A DNA stretch of 64,000 nucleotides, taken from positions 1 to 64,000 of the forward strand of contig MPMG01000014.1 of the NCBI GenBank assembly GCA_002238485.1. Direction: 5' to 3'. The position numbers were made by a program, and so were the translations under genes. Below the pieces are notes generated by a model that worked only from the letters and a program-made list of their open reading frames with translations, had not been told where the DNA came from and did not search any database. Position 1 is the first letter of the stretch. Every line of letters begins with the position of its first letter. This stretch comes from Chloroflexi bacterium bin20 (GTDB lineage Bacteria; Chloroflexota; Anaerolineae; Aggregatilineales; Phototrophicaceae). Shown here one piece after another: positions 43,697 to 51,096 of the stretch.

Positions 43697-46189
43697 CTAT
43701 TGCAAGGCAGTCAGAACGACTGTGCCCGGGCGAGAAACCGTGGCGCAGGTAGAATCGCCCTCAGTGAATGATCGCAAGGGGATAACATCCGGGGGCGATG
43801 TTGTCGTATCAATGAAGACCAATGACCCGGGCATTCTGAAGCAAATCCGCGTGTTTGTCAGTTCCAGCATGTGCTGCGCGCAATTCGGCAGCGCCAATTC
43901 CTGCCCTATGTGGAGCAGATCCGACTTCAGGTAGTTGTGCTTTTTGAGCGCGTCGATAGTTGTGTTATAGCGGAGCGCCAGGTGAAACAGGCTATCGCCC
44001 CTGGCTACCCAATGCGCGCATTGCAGGTTCGAGCGCCAGAGTCTTGCCGCAAATCTTCCGCCTTGCAGCCCTGGGTGTTTGTCCAGGTCAAGCATGGCAA
44101 TCTCTTCGACCCTGATATCGATGTTGTCCGAATACAGGGAGATGCGCTGGCTCACCGAGAAGATATATTTCGGCGGACGGTTGCCATTGGTCGGCGTGCC
44201 AGTGTGGATTGGCGTGCTGGTGGGCCATAGCGTGTTGGTGGGCCGCGGCGTACTGGTGGGCGTGCCGGGACCTGTTGTGCTCGTTGGGGCTTGTGTGCTG
44301 GTTGGCGGCCAAGGCGTGCTGGTCGGCGTGCCGGGACCGGTAGTGCTGGTGGGCAGCGGGTCGCTGGGATCGAACGGGTCGCCGGGATCAGACGGGTCGC
44401 TGGGATCAGACGGGTCGCTGGGATCAGGCGGGTCGCTGGGATCAGGCGGGTCGCTGGGATCAGACGGGTCGCTGGGATCGGACGGGTCGCTGGGATCGGA
44501 CGGGTCGCTGGGATCGGACGGGTCGCCATTAGTCGATGTTGCTGTTGCTGTTGCCGTTGCCGTTGCTGTTGCCGTTGCTGTTGCCGTATTCGATTGAACA
44601 GGTGGCACTGGCTGGACAGATGTATTGGTGGCTGTTGGCGTGCTGGTCGATGTTGCTGTTGCTGTTGCCGTTGCTGTTGCTGTTGCTGTTGCCGTTGCCG
44701 TTGCTGTTGCCGTTGCTGTTGCCGTATTCGATTGAACAGGTGGCACTGGCTGGACAGATGTATTGGTGGCTGTTGGCGTGTTGGTCGATGTTGCCGTTGC
44801 CGTTGGCGTGCTGGTAGGCGTTGGCGTATTGCTTGGCGTGCTAGTGGGAGTGCTGGTTGGCGTAGACGTAGGCGGCATGGCATCGGCGCAGGCCGCGCCA
44901 TCCAGGGTATCGGTCGAGACTTGCGTGGCCACTCCCGCCGCGGCGAATTCAAAGGCGCCGATATCGCACATGCCGTTGGCCGGCTGCGGCCGCGGGATGC
45001 CTCGCTGGTCGCCCGGGTAGCCAGTGATGCAGTCCACAGCATTGACCGCCGGACTGTCCGTTGGCAGGGCGAAAACGGCCGGGCTGCCGCTCGAGCTCGT
45101 GGGCAAGAGAGGATCGGCGCTGGAGGCCGCGGGACCGCAGCTGCTCGAACGAATCAAGTTGCCCGTGTTGCCTAGCGTAGCGCCCTCCTCCAATTGGCAG
45201 TCATTGGCGCTGGGAGTCTCCAGGTTATTGTCGGTGTTGTCGGAAAGCAGGCTGTTGCGCAGCGCCACGCAAAATTGATTCAGCCCCGGCAAAGCCCACT
45301 GCGGAGCGAATCCGTCTCCGTCGATGAATATGCCGCCGCCACCCTCGTCATCCATAGCGGAATTGCCGGTGATGGTCAAATGCGTCAAGACCGTAGCGCC
45401 GCTGGCAACATAGATGGCTCCGCCCAGGTGGGCGCGGTTGTCGCTGAACGTGCTGTTGGCGACCCGCAAACTGGTCGCGCCCTCCGCGCTCATGATCGCG
45501 CCGCCGACGCCGCCGGTTTCATCTATGGTCGCCCGATTGCCGCTGAAGGCGCTGCGGCTGACCGCCAGAACGCCATGATTGTAGATCGCCCCGCCATCTG
45601 TTTGGCCTGCCCGGTTGTTTGAAAACACGCTGCCGATGACCGTCGCGCTGCCCGTGCTGTCTATCAGCATAGCGCCGCCGTGCGCTTCGTTAGACACGCT
45701 GTCGCTGATCATGCTGCGGTTGAGATTGAATTGGCCGCGTCTGATCCAAACCGCGCCGCCACTGCCGCCGCCGCCTTTGGTAATCGTCAAATCGTTCACC
45801 GTAAATGTACCGCTGTGCTGTAAAAATATGCGATACTGCGCATCGCCGCTGATCGTCCAGCCGTTGCCGTTGAGGGTGATGTTCGAATCGATGGCGGGCA
45901 AAGCGGCCGTCAAAGTAATCGTGCCAGCTGTCGTCGGCAGGTTGATTGTCGTGCTGCTGTCTGGGCTGCCAGCCGCGCAATTGTTGCCAGGCGCGACCTG
46001 AGCGTCGCCATTGGCGGAGCGGATGGCGTTGGCCAGGCTGCAGCCGCTCGCAACATTGATCTCAGCAGCTTGAATCTGAAGCTGAAACTCGGCCGACAGC
46101 AAGACGAGCAGCAGCCCCAGGATGATGGCTTTCGCGCGGCGACCAGAACTGAAAACAGTTGTGAATCGCGAAAGATTATGACGAATCAT
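43697..46189 (-). CDS. Large surface protein: beta-helix, low-complexity stalk, LysM domain
   Basis: 830 residues. Signal peptide (AIILGLLLVLLSAEF). Residues about 45-420 form a right-handed beta-helix with CSLxxAIRSAN at its head and GGAIYN/GGAIMS turns, as in polymorphic or pectate-lyase-like adhesins. A stalk follows: TPTSTPTS, two near-identical 46-residue blocks with TATATA runs, then a SDP/DPSDPSDP run from an 18-bp tandem repeat. The C-terminal part has one LysM-like domain (VARGDSLFHLALRYNTTIDA) for wall attachment. The ATG at 46189 is chosen; a longer frame to 46282 reads through an 18-C tract. Tract and direct repeats upstream suggest switchable expression. Confidence 0.82.
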   Translation of the reverse strand: MIRHNLSRFTTVFSSGRRAKAIILGLLLVLLSAEFQLQIQAAEINVASGCSLANAIRSANGDAQVAPGNNCAAGSPDSSTTINLPTTAGTITLTAALPAIDSNITLNGNGWTISGDAQYRIFLQHSGTFTVNDLTITKGGGGSGGAVWIRRGQFNLNRSMISDSVSNEAHGGAMLIDSTGSATVIGSVFSNNRAGQTDGGAIYNHGVLAVSRSAFSGNRATIDETGGVGGAIMSAEGATSLRVANSTFSDNRAHLGGAIYVASGATVLTHLTITGNSAMDDEGGGGIFIDGDGFAPQWALPGLNQFCVALRNSLLSDNTDNNLETPSANDCQLEEGATLGNTGNLIRSSSCGPAASSADPLLPTSSSGSPAVFALPTDSPAVNAVDCITGYPGDQRGIPRPQPANGMCDIGAFEFAAAGVATQVSTDTLDGAACADAMPPTSTPTSTPTSTPSNTPTPTSTPTATATSTNTPTATNTSVQPVPPVQSNTATATATATATATATATATATATATSTSTPTATNTSVQPVPPVQSNTATATATATATATATATSTNGDPSDPSDPSDPSDPSDPSDPSDPSDPPDPSDPPDPSDPSDPSDPSDPGDPFDPSDPLPTSTTGPGTPTSTPWPPTSTQAPTSTTGPGTPTSTPRPTNTLWPTSTPIHTGTPTNGNRPPKYIFSVSQRISLYSDNIDIRVEEIAMLDLDKHPGLQGGRFAARLWRSNLQCAHWVARGDSLFHLALRYNTTIDALKKHNYLKSDLLHIGQELALPNCAQHMLELTNTRICFRMPGSLVFIDTTTSPPDVIPLRSFTEGDSTCATVSRPGTVVLTALQ
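44358..44527 (+). repeat. 18-bp tandem repeat, about nine and a half units
   Basis: Unit GGGTCGCTGGGATCAGAC with small variants (GAAC, GGC, GGAC). Six codons per unit on the minus strand, giving a Ser-Asp-Pro run in the surface protein stalk. Copy-number change keeps the frame. Confidence 0.95.
44586..44793 (+). repeat. Long direct duplication with TGTTGC hexamer arrays
   Basis: A 70-bp block at 44586-44655 recurs with one difference noticed at 44724-44793; the offset is 138 bp (46 codons). Between and before the copies are runs of GTTGCT/GTTGCC hexamers (44535-44585, 44653-44723) coding alternating Thr and Ala. Confidence 0.9.
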
Positions 46190-46199
46190 TGTGACGCGC

Positions 46200-46217
46200 G
46201 GGGGGGGGGGGGGGGGG
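46200..46217 (+). repeat. Homopolymer of 18 G (C on the coding strand)
   Basis: The tract lies 10 nt upstream of the surface-protein start codon. Such tracts slip during replication and drive phase variation in other bacteria. Its exact length may also be a sequencing artefact. Confidence 0.8.
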
Positions 46218-46218
46218 A

Positions 46219-46311
46219 ATTGCTTTTGTCCCGGGAGAGACGCCGCCAGGAGGAAGGGGATGCGGGGGTGGGGTGCGAGCATTGCTATTGTCCCGATGGA
46301 AGCGCCGCCAG
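46219..46311 (-). promoter_or_regulatory. Two 31-bp direct repeats upstream of the surface-protein gene
   Basis: 46219-46249 and 46281-46311 agree at about 25 of 31 positions (ATTGC[T/A]TTGTCCCG...CGCCGCCAG). Start-to-start spacing is 62 bp, close to six helical turns. Possible operator or regulator-binding sites. Confidence 0.5.
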
Positions 46312-46320
46312 TGAGTAAGG

Positions 46321-46351
46321 TAGTACGGGAGATAAAATGAAAACCGTACTA
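46321..46351. other. 8-bp inverted repeat in the divergent gap
   Basis: TAGTACGG (46321-46328) and CCGTACTA (46344-46351) are perfect inverted arms 15 nt apart. It may be an operator or hairpin at the junction with the truncated permease gene. Confidence 0.45.
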
Positions 46352-46381
46352 TAACAGTGTACAAGAGCGTTATTATTGTAG

Positions 46382-46564
46382 CAATCGCATAAGCCGCGGC
46401 TTCTGCGCGAGCTGGCGCCTCTGGTCTACAGCGGGCAATTCATGATGCGCCTGGGACCAATGTTCGCCATTTTGACCTTGATCACGCCGCCGATCACCAT
46501 GGTGTATTATCTGATGCAGCGATTCATGGTCAGCGGTTTGACGGCCGGCGCGGTGAGGGGATGA
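46382..46564 (+). pseudogene. 3' remnant of a sugar ABC transporter permease (MalG/CUT1 type)
   Basis: 60 codons open from just after a TAG at 46379-46381 to TGA at 46562-46564. The translation includes MRLGPMFAILTLITPPITMV and ends RFMVSGLTAGAVRG, the hallmark end of CUT1 inner-membrane permeases (GLTAGAVKG). Such proteins are about 280 residues, so some 220 are missing, including the EAA loop. The xylulokinase-like gene starts 3 nt later, as it would in a pentose-uptake operon. Insertion of the surface-protein locus probably removed the 5' part. Confidence 0.8.
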
Positions 46565-46567
46565 GGC

Positions 46568-48076
46568 ATGAGCTTGATGGGCATTGATGTCGGCACGACC
46601 GGCTGCAAGGTGGTGGCTTTTGATCATGACGGGACTGTTCTGGCGCAAGCCGCCCGCGAATATCCCTTGCTCAGCCCGCGCCCAGGCTGGTACGAGCTCG
46701 ACCCCGAGCAGGTCTGGTCCTTCGTCTGCGATTGCCTGCGCGAGGTCAATGCCCAGCTGCGGCAAGACCCCGTGACGGCGCTGGCGCTGTCTTCACAAGG
46801 CGAAGCGATGATCCCCATATCGCGCGCTGGCGAGGTCTTGGCGAACAGCCCCGTTAGCTCCGACCGCCGCAACGCCAGTCAAACTGCGCTGATGGAAGCG
46901 GCGCTGGGCACAGAACATATCTATGCCATCACGGGCCAGCCCATGGACACGATCTACACCGTGCCCAAAGTCCTGTGGTGGCGCGACCACATGCCGCATC
47001 TGCTGGACGATAGCTGGAAGATCTTGTGTTATGTCGACTTCGTGGCCTACCGGCTGGGTGCGCAGGCGGCGATCGACTACAGCATGGCCGCGCGCACCCT
47101 GGCTTTTGATGTGCATCGGCTTGACTGGTCGGACGAACTGCTGGCGGCTGGTGGATTGACGCGCTCGCAGCTGGCGACTCCGGTGCCCAGCGGCACGATC
47201 ATCGGCGAGATTCCCCGGCGGCTGGCGGATGATTTGGGTTTTCGCGGCACGGTCAAGGTCGTAACAGGCGGGCACGATCAACCGGCCGGAGCGCTCGGGG
47301 CGGGTGTGCTGGCGCCGGGCAGAGCGATGCTGTCTATTGGCACGACAGAAGCCATGGTCGCTGTGACCGATGCGCCGCGCCCTGAGATGCTGGCTTGTCA
47401 TGTTTCCTGTTATCCGCATGCTGCGCCGGGCAGTTTTATCGCGCTCAGCGGCAACCAAACCGGCGGACGACTGCTGCGCTGGTATCGTGATGAACTGGCG
47501 GCGGCAGAGCGCGCAGAAGCCGCAAGCAGCGGACGCGATGTCTATGATGTCATTGTCGAGCAGGTCGAGGATGCGCCGGGAGATTTGCTGCTGCTGCCCT
47601 ATTTTGTCGGCAGCGGCACCCTGTACAACGACTCGTCGGCGACCGGCGCGCTGGTTGGCTTGAGCTTCGACAGCAAGCGCGCCGATATTGTACGCGCCAT
47701 ATTGGAAGGGCTGGCTTTTGAACAAGCGCTGGGCCTGCGCAAACTAAACGAGATCGGCGTGGAGATAAACGCATTGACGGCTGTGGGCGGCGGCGCTCGC
47801 AGTCAACGCTGGATGCAGCTGAAAGCCGATATCTGCGGAACGCCTGTTTCGGTGCTGCATACATCCGAGGCAGCCAGCTTGGGCGTGGCGATGCTGGCCG
47901 GCTGGGCAACGGGCGTGTATGCCAGCCTGCACGAAGCGGCTGACCAACTCATCCGCGTGCGCAAGACATTCACTCCCCGCCAAGACCGCGCCGAAGTCTA
48001 TCAGCGGCAACTGTCGCGCTACGCCCAACTTTACGAAGCGCTGCGACCGATTTACCAAGCCATGGCGCGCGACTAG
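46568..48076 (+). CDS. xylB: FGGY-family carbohydrate kinase, xylulokinase-like
   Basis: 502 residues, full length. N-lobe phosphate motif MGIDVGTTGCKVVAFD, the substrate segment PRPGWYELDPEQVW, second-domain signature VVTGGHDQPAGALGAG (catalytic Asp), SIGTTEAMVAV, and adenosine motif AVGGGARSQRWMQLKADI. Xylulokinase is the best match, but ribulo- or erythrulokinase-like FGGY members cannot be excluded. It directly follows the stump of a sugar permease and now lacks the rest of that operon. Its 3' end overlaps the convergent gene by 4 bp. Confidence 0.82.
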   Translation: MSLMGIDVGTTGCKVVAFDHDGTVLAQAAREYPLLSPRPGWYELDPEQVWSFVCDCLREVNAQLRQDPVTALALSSQGEAMIPISRAGEVLANSPVSSDRRNASQTALMEAALGTEHIYAITGQPMDTIYTVPKVLWWRDHMPHLLDDSWKILCYVDFVAYRLGAQAAIDYSMAARTLAFDVHRLDWSDELLAAGGLTRSQLATPVPSGTIIGEIPRRLADDLGFRGTVKVVTGGHDQPAGALGAGVLAPGRAMLSIGTTEAMVAVTDAPRPEMLACHVSCYPHAAPGSFIALSGNQTGGRLLRWYRDELAAAERAEAASSGRDVYDVIVEQVEDAPGDLLLLPYFVGSGTLYNDSSATGALVGLSFDSKRADIVRAILEGLAFEQALGLRKLNEIGVEINALTAVGGGARSQRWMQLKADICGTPVSVLHTSEAASLGVAMLAGWATGVYASLHEAADQLIRVRKTFTPRQDRAEVYQRQLSRYAQLYEALRPIYQAMARD

Positions 48077-48711
48077 CCGCCACGTTGCAGACGCCGCTGC
48101 CGTTCTTCGATCTGCGAAAGCACAGCGCTGGTTACTTCTGGCGTCTGCTTCTCTTTTTCTTGCAAGCGCGACAAATCGGGCTTCACGATATCGGCTGCGC
48201 TGATAACCACATCGCGGTCTTTGAATTCGACTGCGCCCTCGGGGTTGCTCTCCAGCGACTGTTTCATCTGGCGGGCTTTGACGGCGCGATCGTCTGATTT
48301 GGCTGGCGCGGCCGGCGCTTCGTCGGCTGGCTGCTTCCGCGCCAAGGGGCGGTTGCGGTGCTTGCGTTGGCGCTGCTGCGGCGCATCGTCTTTTGAATTG
48401 GCATCTTTCTCTGCGGGTTTGGCGGACAGGTTGTCCATGACATCCGCCACTTTCCTAGTCGATTCGACCGCTTTCTTTGTGCGGCGAAAGCGGCTGAATA
48501 GTCCGCGCGCCTGCTCTTCAACCTCGTCGGCTGTTGGCGCCGGCGCGTCATTCAACGCCCAGCGATAACCAGCATAAATCCCCGCGCCAACGATCAGAAA
48601 GGGCAGCACAGTATGGATCAGCTGCACCAGTGTGCTCATCACTGCCAGCGCAGCCAGAGTCGCCAAGGCGACGATGACCAGCTTGAGCGCCTTTTCTTTG
48701 TCCACCGCCAT
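48073..48711 (-). CDS. Membrane-anchored hypothetical protein with charged tail
   Basis: 212 residues. Two closely spaced hydrophobic helices at the N-terminus (LKLVIVALATLAALAVM and HTVLPFLIVGAGIYAGY) then a long, highly charged, probably disordered region (QRQRKHRNRPLARKQPADEA) and a C-terminal helix ending in EERQRRLQRGG. No catalytic motif. AGGAG 9 nt before the ATG at 48711 fixes the start over 48945. Function unknown. Confidence 0.72.
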   Translation of the reverse strand: MAVDKEKALKLVIVALATLAALAVMSTLVQLIHTVLPFLIVGAGIYAGYRWALNDAPAPTADEVEEQARGLFSRFRRTKKAVESTRKVADVMDNLSAKPAEKDANSKDDAPQQRQRKHRNRPLARKQPADEAPAAPAKSDDRAVKARQMKQSLESNPEGAVEFKDRDVVISAADIVKPDLSRLQEKEKQTPEVTSAVLSQIEERQRRLQRGG

Positions 48712-48775
48712 GGCAGCCGCTCCTGTATCATCCAGATGCCGCCCCTGCCAGCGCATCTCATCGGCGAGGCAACAT

Positions 48776-48787
48776 ATACTATAGTAT
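48776..48787. promoter_or_regulatory. 12-bp palindrome ATACTATAGTAT in the divergent gap
   Basis: It contains -10-like hexamers on both strands. On the minus strand TTGTCC (48806-48811) with a 17-nt spacer could serve the 212-aa gene. The remainder of 48712-48914 has no gene. Confidence 0.35.
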
Positions 48788-48914
48788 GCCATTTGCCGCT
48801 GGATAGGACAATGCGGCTTGTGGCGGCGCGACCATAATTCGCCCGTACAGGCATCTGTATGTGCTAGGAAAAGAGCGAATGAATCGGCTGGTTCGCGCTT
48901 GACGAGGTCTGCCC

Positions 48915-50816
48915 ATGCCCAAGCAAGTCCCCATTTCGCACGCATTTGTCTTGCCCGACCGCGACTTTGACGAGTGGCTGGTCGTGCTGGGTCCTTATCT
49001 GAAAGCCTTCCCGCGTGTGGCTGTGGTGCGCTCGCCAGCCGGCAACAACCTGAACCGCTTCCGCAATGTAACAGCGGTCGAAGCGCCCCTGACCTGGTTG
49101 AACGAATCGGCTTTGGCGCATATTCGGCGCGTCTATCCCTCGGTGGTGATGGTCGATGTCATCGCTGTCGCCTCGCCAGCTACGCTGCGACCTATTCTAC
49201 AGCAGCGCATCCAACAAAAAGACCGCTATGGCGAACGCGAAGTCGAACCCCAGCACATTTTCTACCGCTTCGTGCTGGAATGGCCCACCAGCGCGCGTCC
49301 TATCCGCGTGCTGTCGCGTTTCAATGACGACGAAGAAGCCGGCAAATTGCGCTCCAGCCTGGATGTCGCCAGCGAAGAGGGCGCTGATGTGCTCTGCGGC
49401 GCGGCGGGAAAGGTGGTTTCCACAGGTGAAGAAATCCAAATCGAATCGCTGGTGGAGGGGCGGACTTACCTCACCACCTACAGCGGCGTGCAGAAGGCGC
49501 GCGTGCGCAAAGGCGCGACAGTCAAGGCGGGGCAGCAGCTGGGCACGGCAGCGGGCGATCGCCTGGCTTTGACTGTGCAGACGCCACCATTGGGCGGTAT
49601 CAGCATGGGCGGGCTGAACAACCTCATGAATCCGCGCGAATTCTTGTACATCTCCGGCATTCGCATGCGTCCGACTGTCGACAACCTCAACCTGCGCGCG
49701 CTGCCCAGCCTGTATGCCAGCATCGTCGGTCGCGCCTACAGCTGGCAGTTGCTCGAGCCGCAAGAGCATCATGGTCGGGCGCTGGAGAAGATCGGCGAAG
49801 ACGGCAGCTGGCTGAAGCTGCGCTCTGCCAGTGGCACAGAAGGCTATGCGGCCGCCTGGTATCTGAGCGCGACTTCCCAGCACGAGAGCGAAGAAGTCTT
49901 CCCCGGCATCAATCCGGTCGGAGTCAATTTGGATATTTTTCATCCGCGCGGCAAACCAGCTCCATCCAAACTTGGTGGGTTGGGCTGGGTGCGCTTTGGC
50001 TACAATGTGTCCAACCGGCGTGGCTCGGAAGATATCAATGCCGCCTTGCAACGTTATCTGCCGCTTTTTGAGAAGTATCGCGCTGCCGGCTATCGCATCG
50101 TCGTCACCACCAGCCACCAGACTTATGGCGAAGGCAAGAACGAATTCTGGCCCTGGGAACAGATGACGGACGCCAAGTGGCAGCGGTTGATTCTCCGCTT
50201 CGCCGATATGATGCACGATATCTCTTCACAATGGGCCGGGCGCGACATCATCTCGGCCTGGCAGATCTGGAATGAGCCAGATTCATTGAGCGGTGTGGCA
50301 TCTGTGCCGCTGCACGCGCGCAATTACGGCTTGATGTTCCGAGATGTCAAACGCGCCATCCGCAGCGCCGACAGCCGCGTGCAGGTCATCACAGCTGGTT
50401 TCAACAGCGGGCCTGGCCGCGGCAGCGCGTATGCACGCACCATGCTGCGTGAACTGCCAGCCGATGCGAGGCCCGACGGACTGGCTTTTCATCCTTATGG
50501 GCGCGGCGTCAATGGCCATCCATATTACTGCATGTTCGGGCATATTGACGAATCGATCTGGGCCTACAGCAGCGTGATGCCAGACAAGCCACTGTGGATC
50601 ACCGAATGGGGTGTGCTGGATCGTGGCAATGACAACCCAGCAGATATCGCCCGCTATGCCCTCGGTTTTATTCGCTATCTCAAGCGCCAGTATCCGGGGC
50701 GCATCGCTGTGATGATTTGGTACGCCTGGTCGCAGGGCATGCACAACGGCTATGGACTGGTCGACCAGCATGGCAGGCCGCGTCCGCCACTAACCAAAGA
50801 ATTCTTGTCGATTTGA
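48915..50816 (+). CDS. Multidomain protein: M23-like barrel, SH3-like domain and glycosidase-type TIM barrel
   Basis: 633 residues without signal peptide. Residues 1-140 are unassigned. About 140-210 resemble a lysostaphin/biotinyl-type barrel (TYSGVQKARVRKGATVKAGQ) without the zinc histidines. 255-320 is an SH3-like domain (LNLRALPSLYASIVGRAY, AAWYLSAT). From about 330 a TIM barrel like clan GH-A glycosidases, with WQIWNEPDS (acid/base Glu after Asn) and WITEWGVLD (nucleophile Glu). GH39 or a related family is likely. GAGGT precedes the ATG. It may act on cell-wall or extracellular glycan; lack of an export signal is odd. Confidence 0.72.
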   Translation: MPKQVPISHAFVLPDRDFDEWLVVLGPYLKAFPRVAVVRSPAGNNLNRFRNVTAVEAPLTWLNESALAHIRRVYPSVVMVDVIAVASPATLRPILQQRIQQKDRYGEREVEPQHIFYRFVLEWPTSARPIRVLSRFNDDEEAGKLRSSLDVASEEGADVLCGAAGKVVSTGEEIQIESLVEGRTYLTTYSGVQKARVRKGATVKAGQQLGTAAGDRLALTVQTPPLGGISMGGLNNLMNPREFLYISGIRMRPTVDNLNLRALPSLYASIVGRAYSWQLLEPQEHHGRALEKIGEDGSWLKLRSASGTEGYAAAWYLSATSQHESEEVFPGINPVGVNLDIFHPRGKPAPSKLGGLGWVRFGYNVSNRRGSEDINAALQRYLPLFEKYRAAGYRIVVTTSHQTYGEGKNEFWPWEQMTDAKWQRLILRFADMMHDISSQWAGRDIISAWQIWNEPDSLSGVASVPLHARNYGLMFRDVKRAIRSADSRVQVITAGFNSGPGRGSAYARTMLRELPADARPDGLAFHPYGRGVNGHPYYCMFGHIDESIWAYSSVMPDKPLWITEWGVLDRGNDNPADIARYALGFIRYLKRQYPGRIAVMIWYAWSQGMHNGYGLVDQHGRPRPPLTKEFLSI

Positions 50817-50823
50817 CGGCGGC

Positions 50824-50918
50824 GCCCCCTCGGTCCCCCCGAAAAGTCGGGCGGAAGCAAATGCCATCCCTTCGGTCCCTTCTTCAGGATGGGCTAGGGG
50901 CGAGCCAGTGGGTCGCCG
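50824..50918 (-). repeat. Dispersed repeat, box 1 and box 2
   Basis: Box 1 at 50824-50855 (CCCCTCGGTCCCCCCGAAAA then GTCGG) and box 2 at 50895-50918, both reversed. Located 7 nt after the glycosidase-like stop. The remaining gap to 51096 holds no gene that I can support. Confidence 0.8.
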
Positions 50919-51096
50919 GCTTATACGAATTGCACAAGCAATTGCCTGCGAGAACAGCCAACACAAGGTTATTCCTCTGTGGCAAAAGCCCATTTTTCCT
51001 TTGCGGCTCTCTGGCGCTACGATCTGCGACATTTGCACAATCGCTGGCATTCGCGCTACCATTACGGTATTGAAGACTGGCGAAAGAAGATTGCTC

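Noticed and set aside
44358-44527. Short regular repeats as a CRISPR array
   Set aside because: The 18-bp units are directly contiguous with no spacers, and they are in frame within a protein gene. No cas genes are present.
44291-45175. Cys/Arg-rich plus-strand frame over the repeat region
   Set aside because: Reverse reading of the hexamer and 18-bp repeats; composition is an artefact.
49197-50216. 339-aa minus-strand open frame
   Set aside because: Antisense to the glycosidase-like gene, no start signals or motifs.
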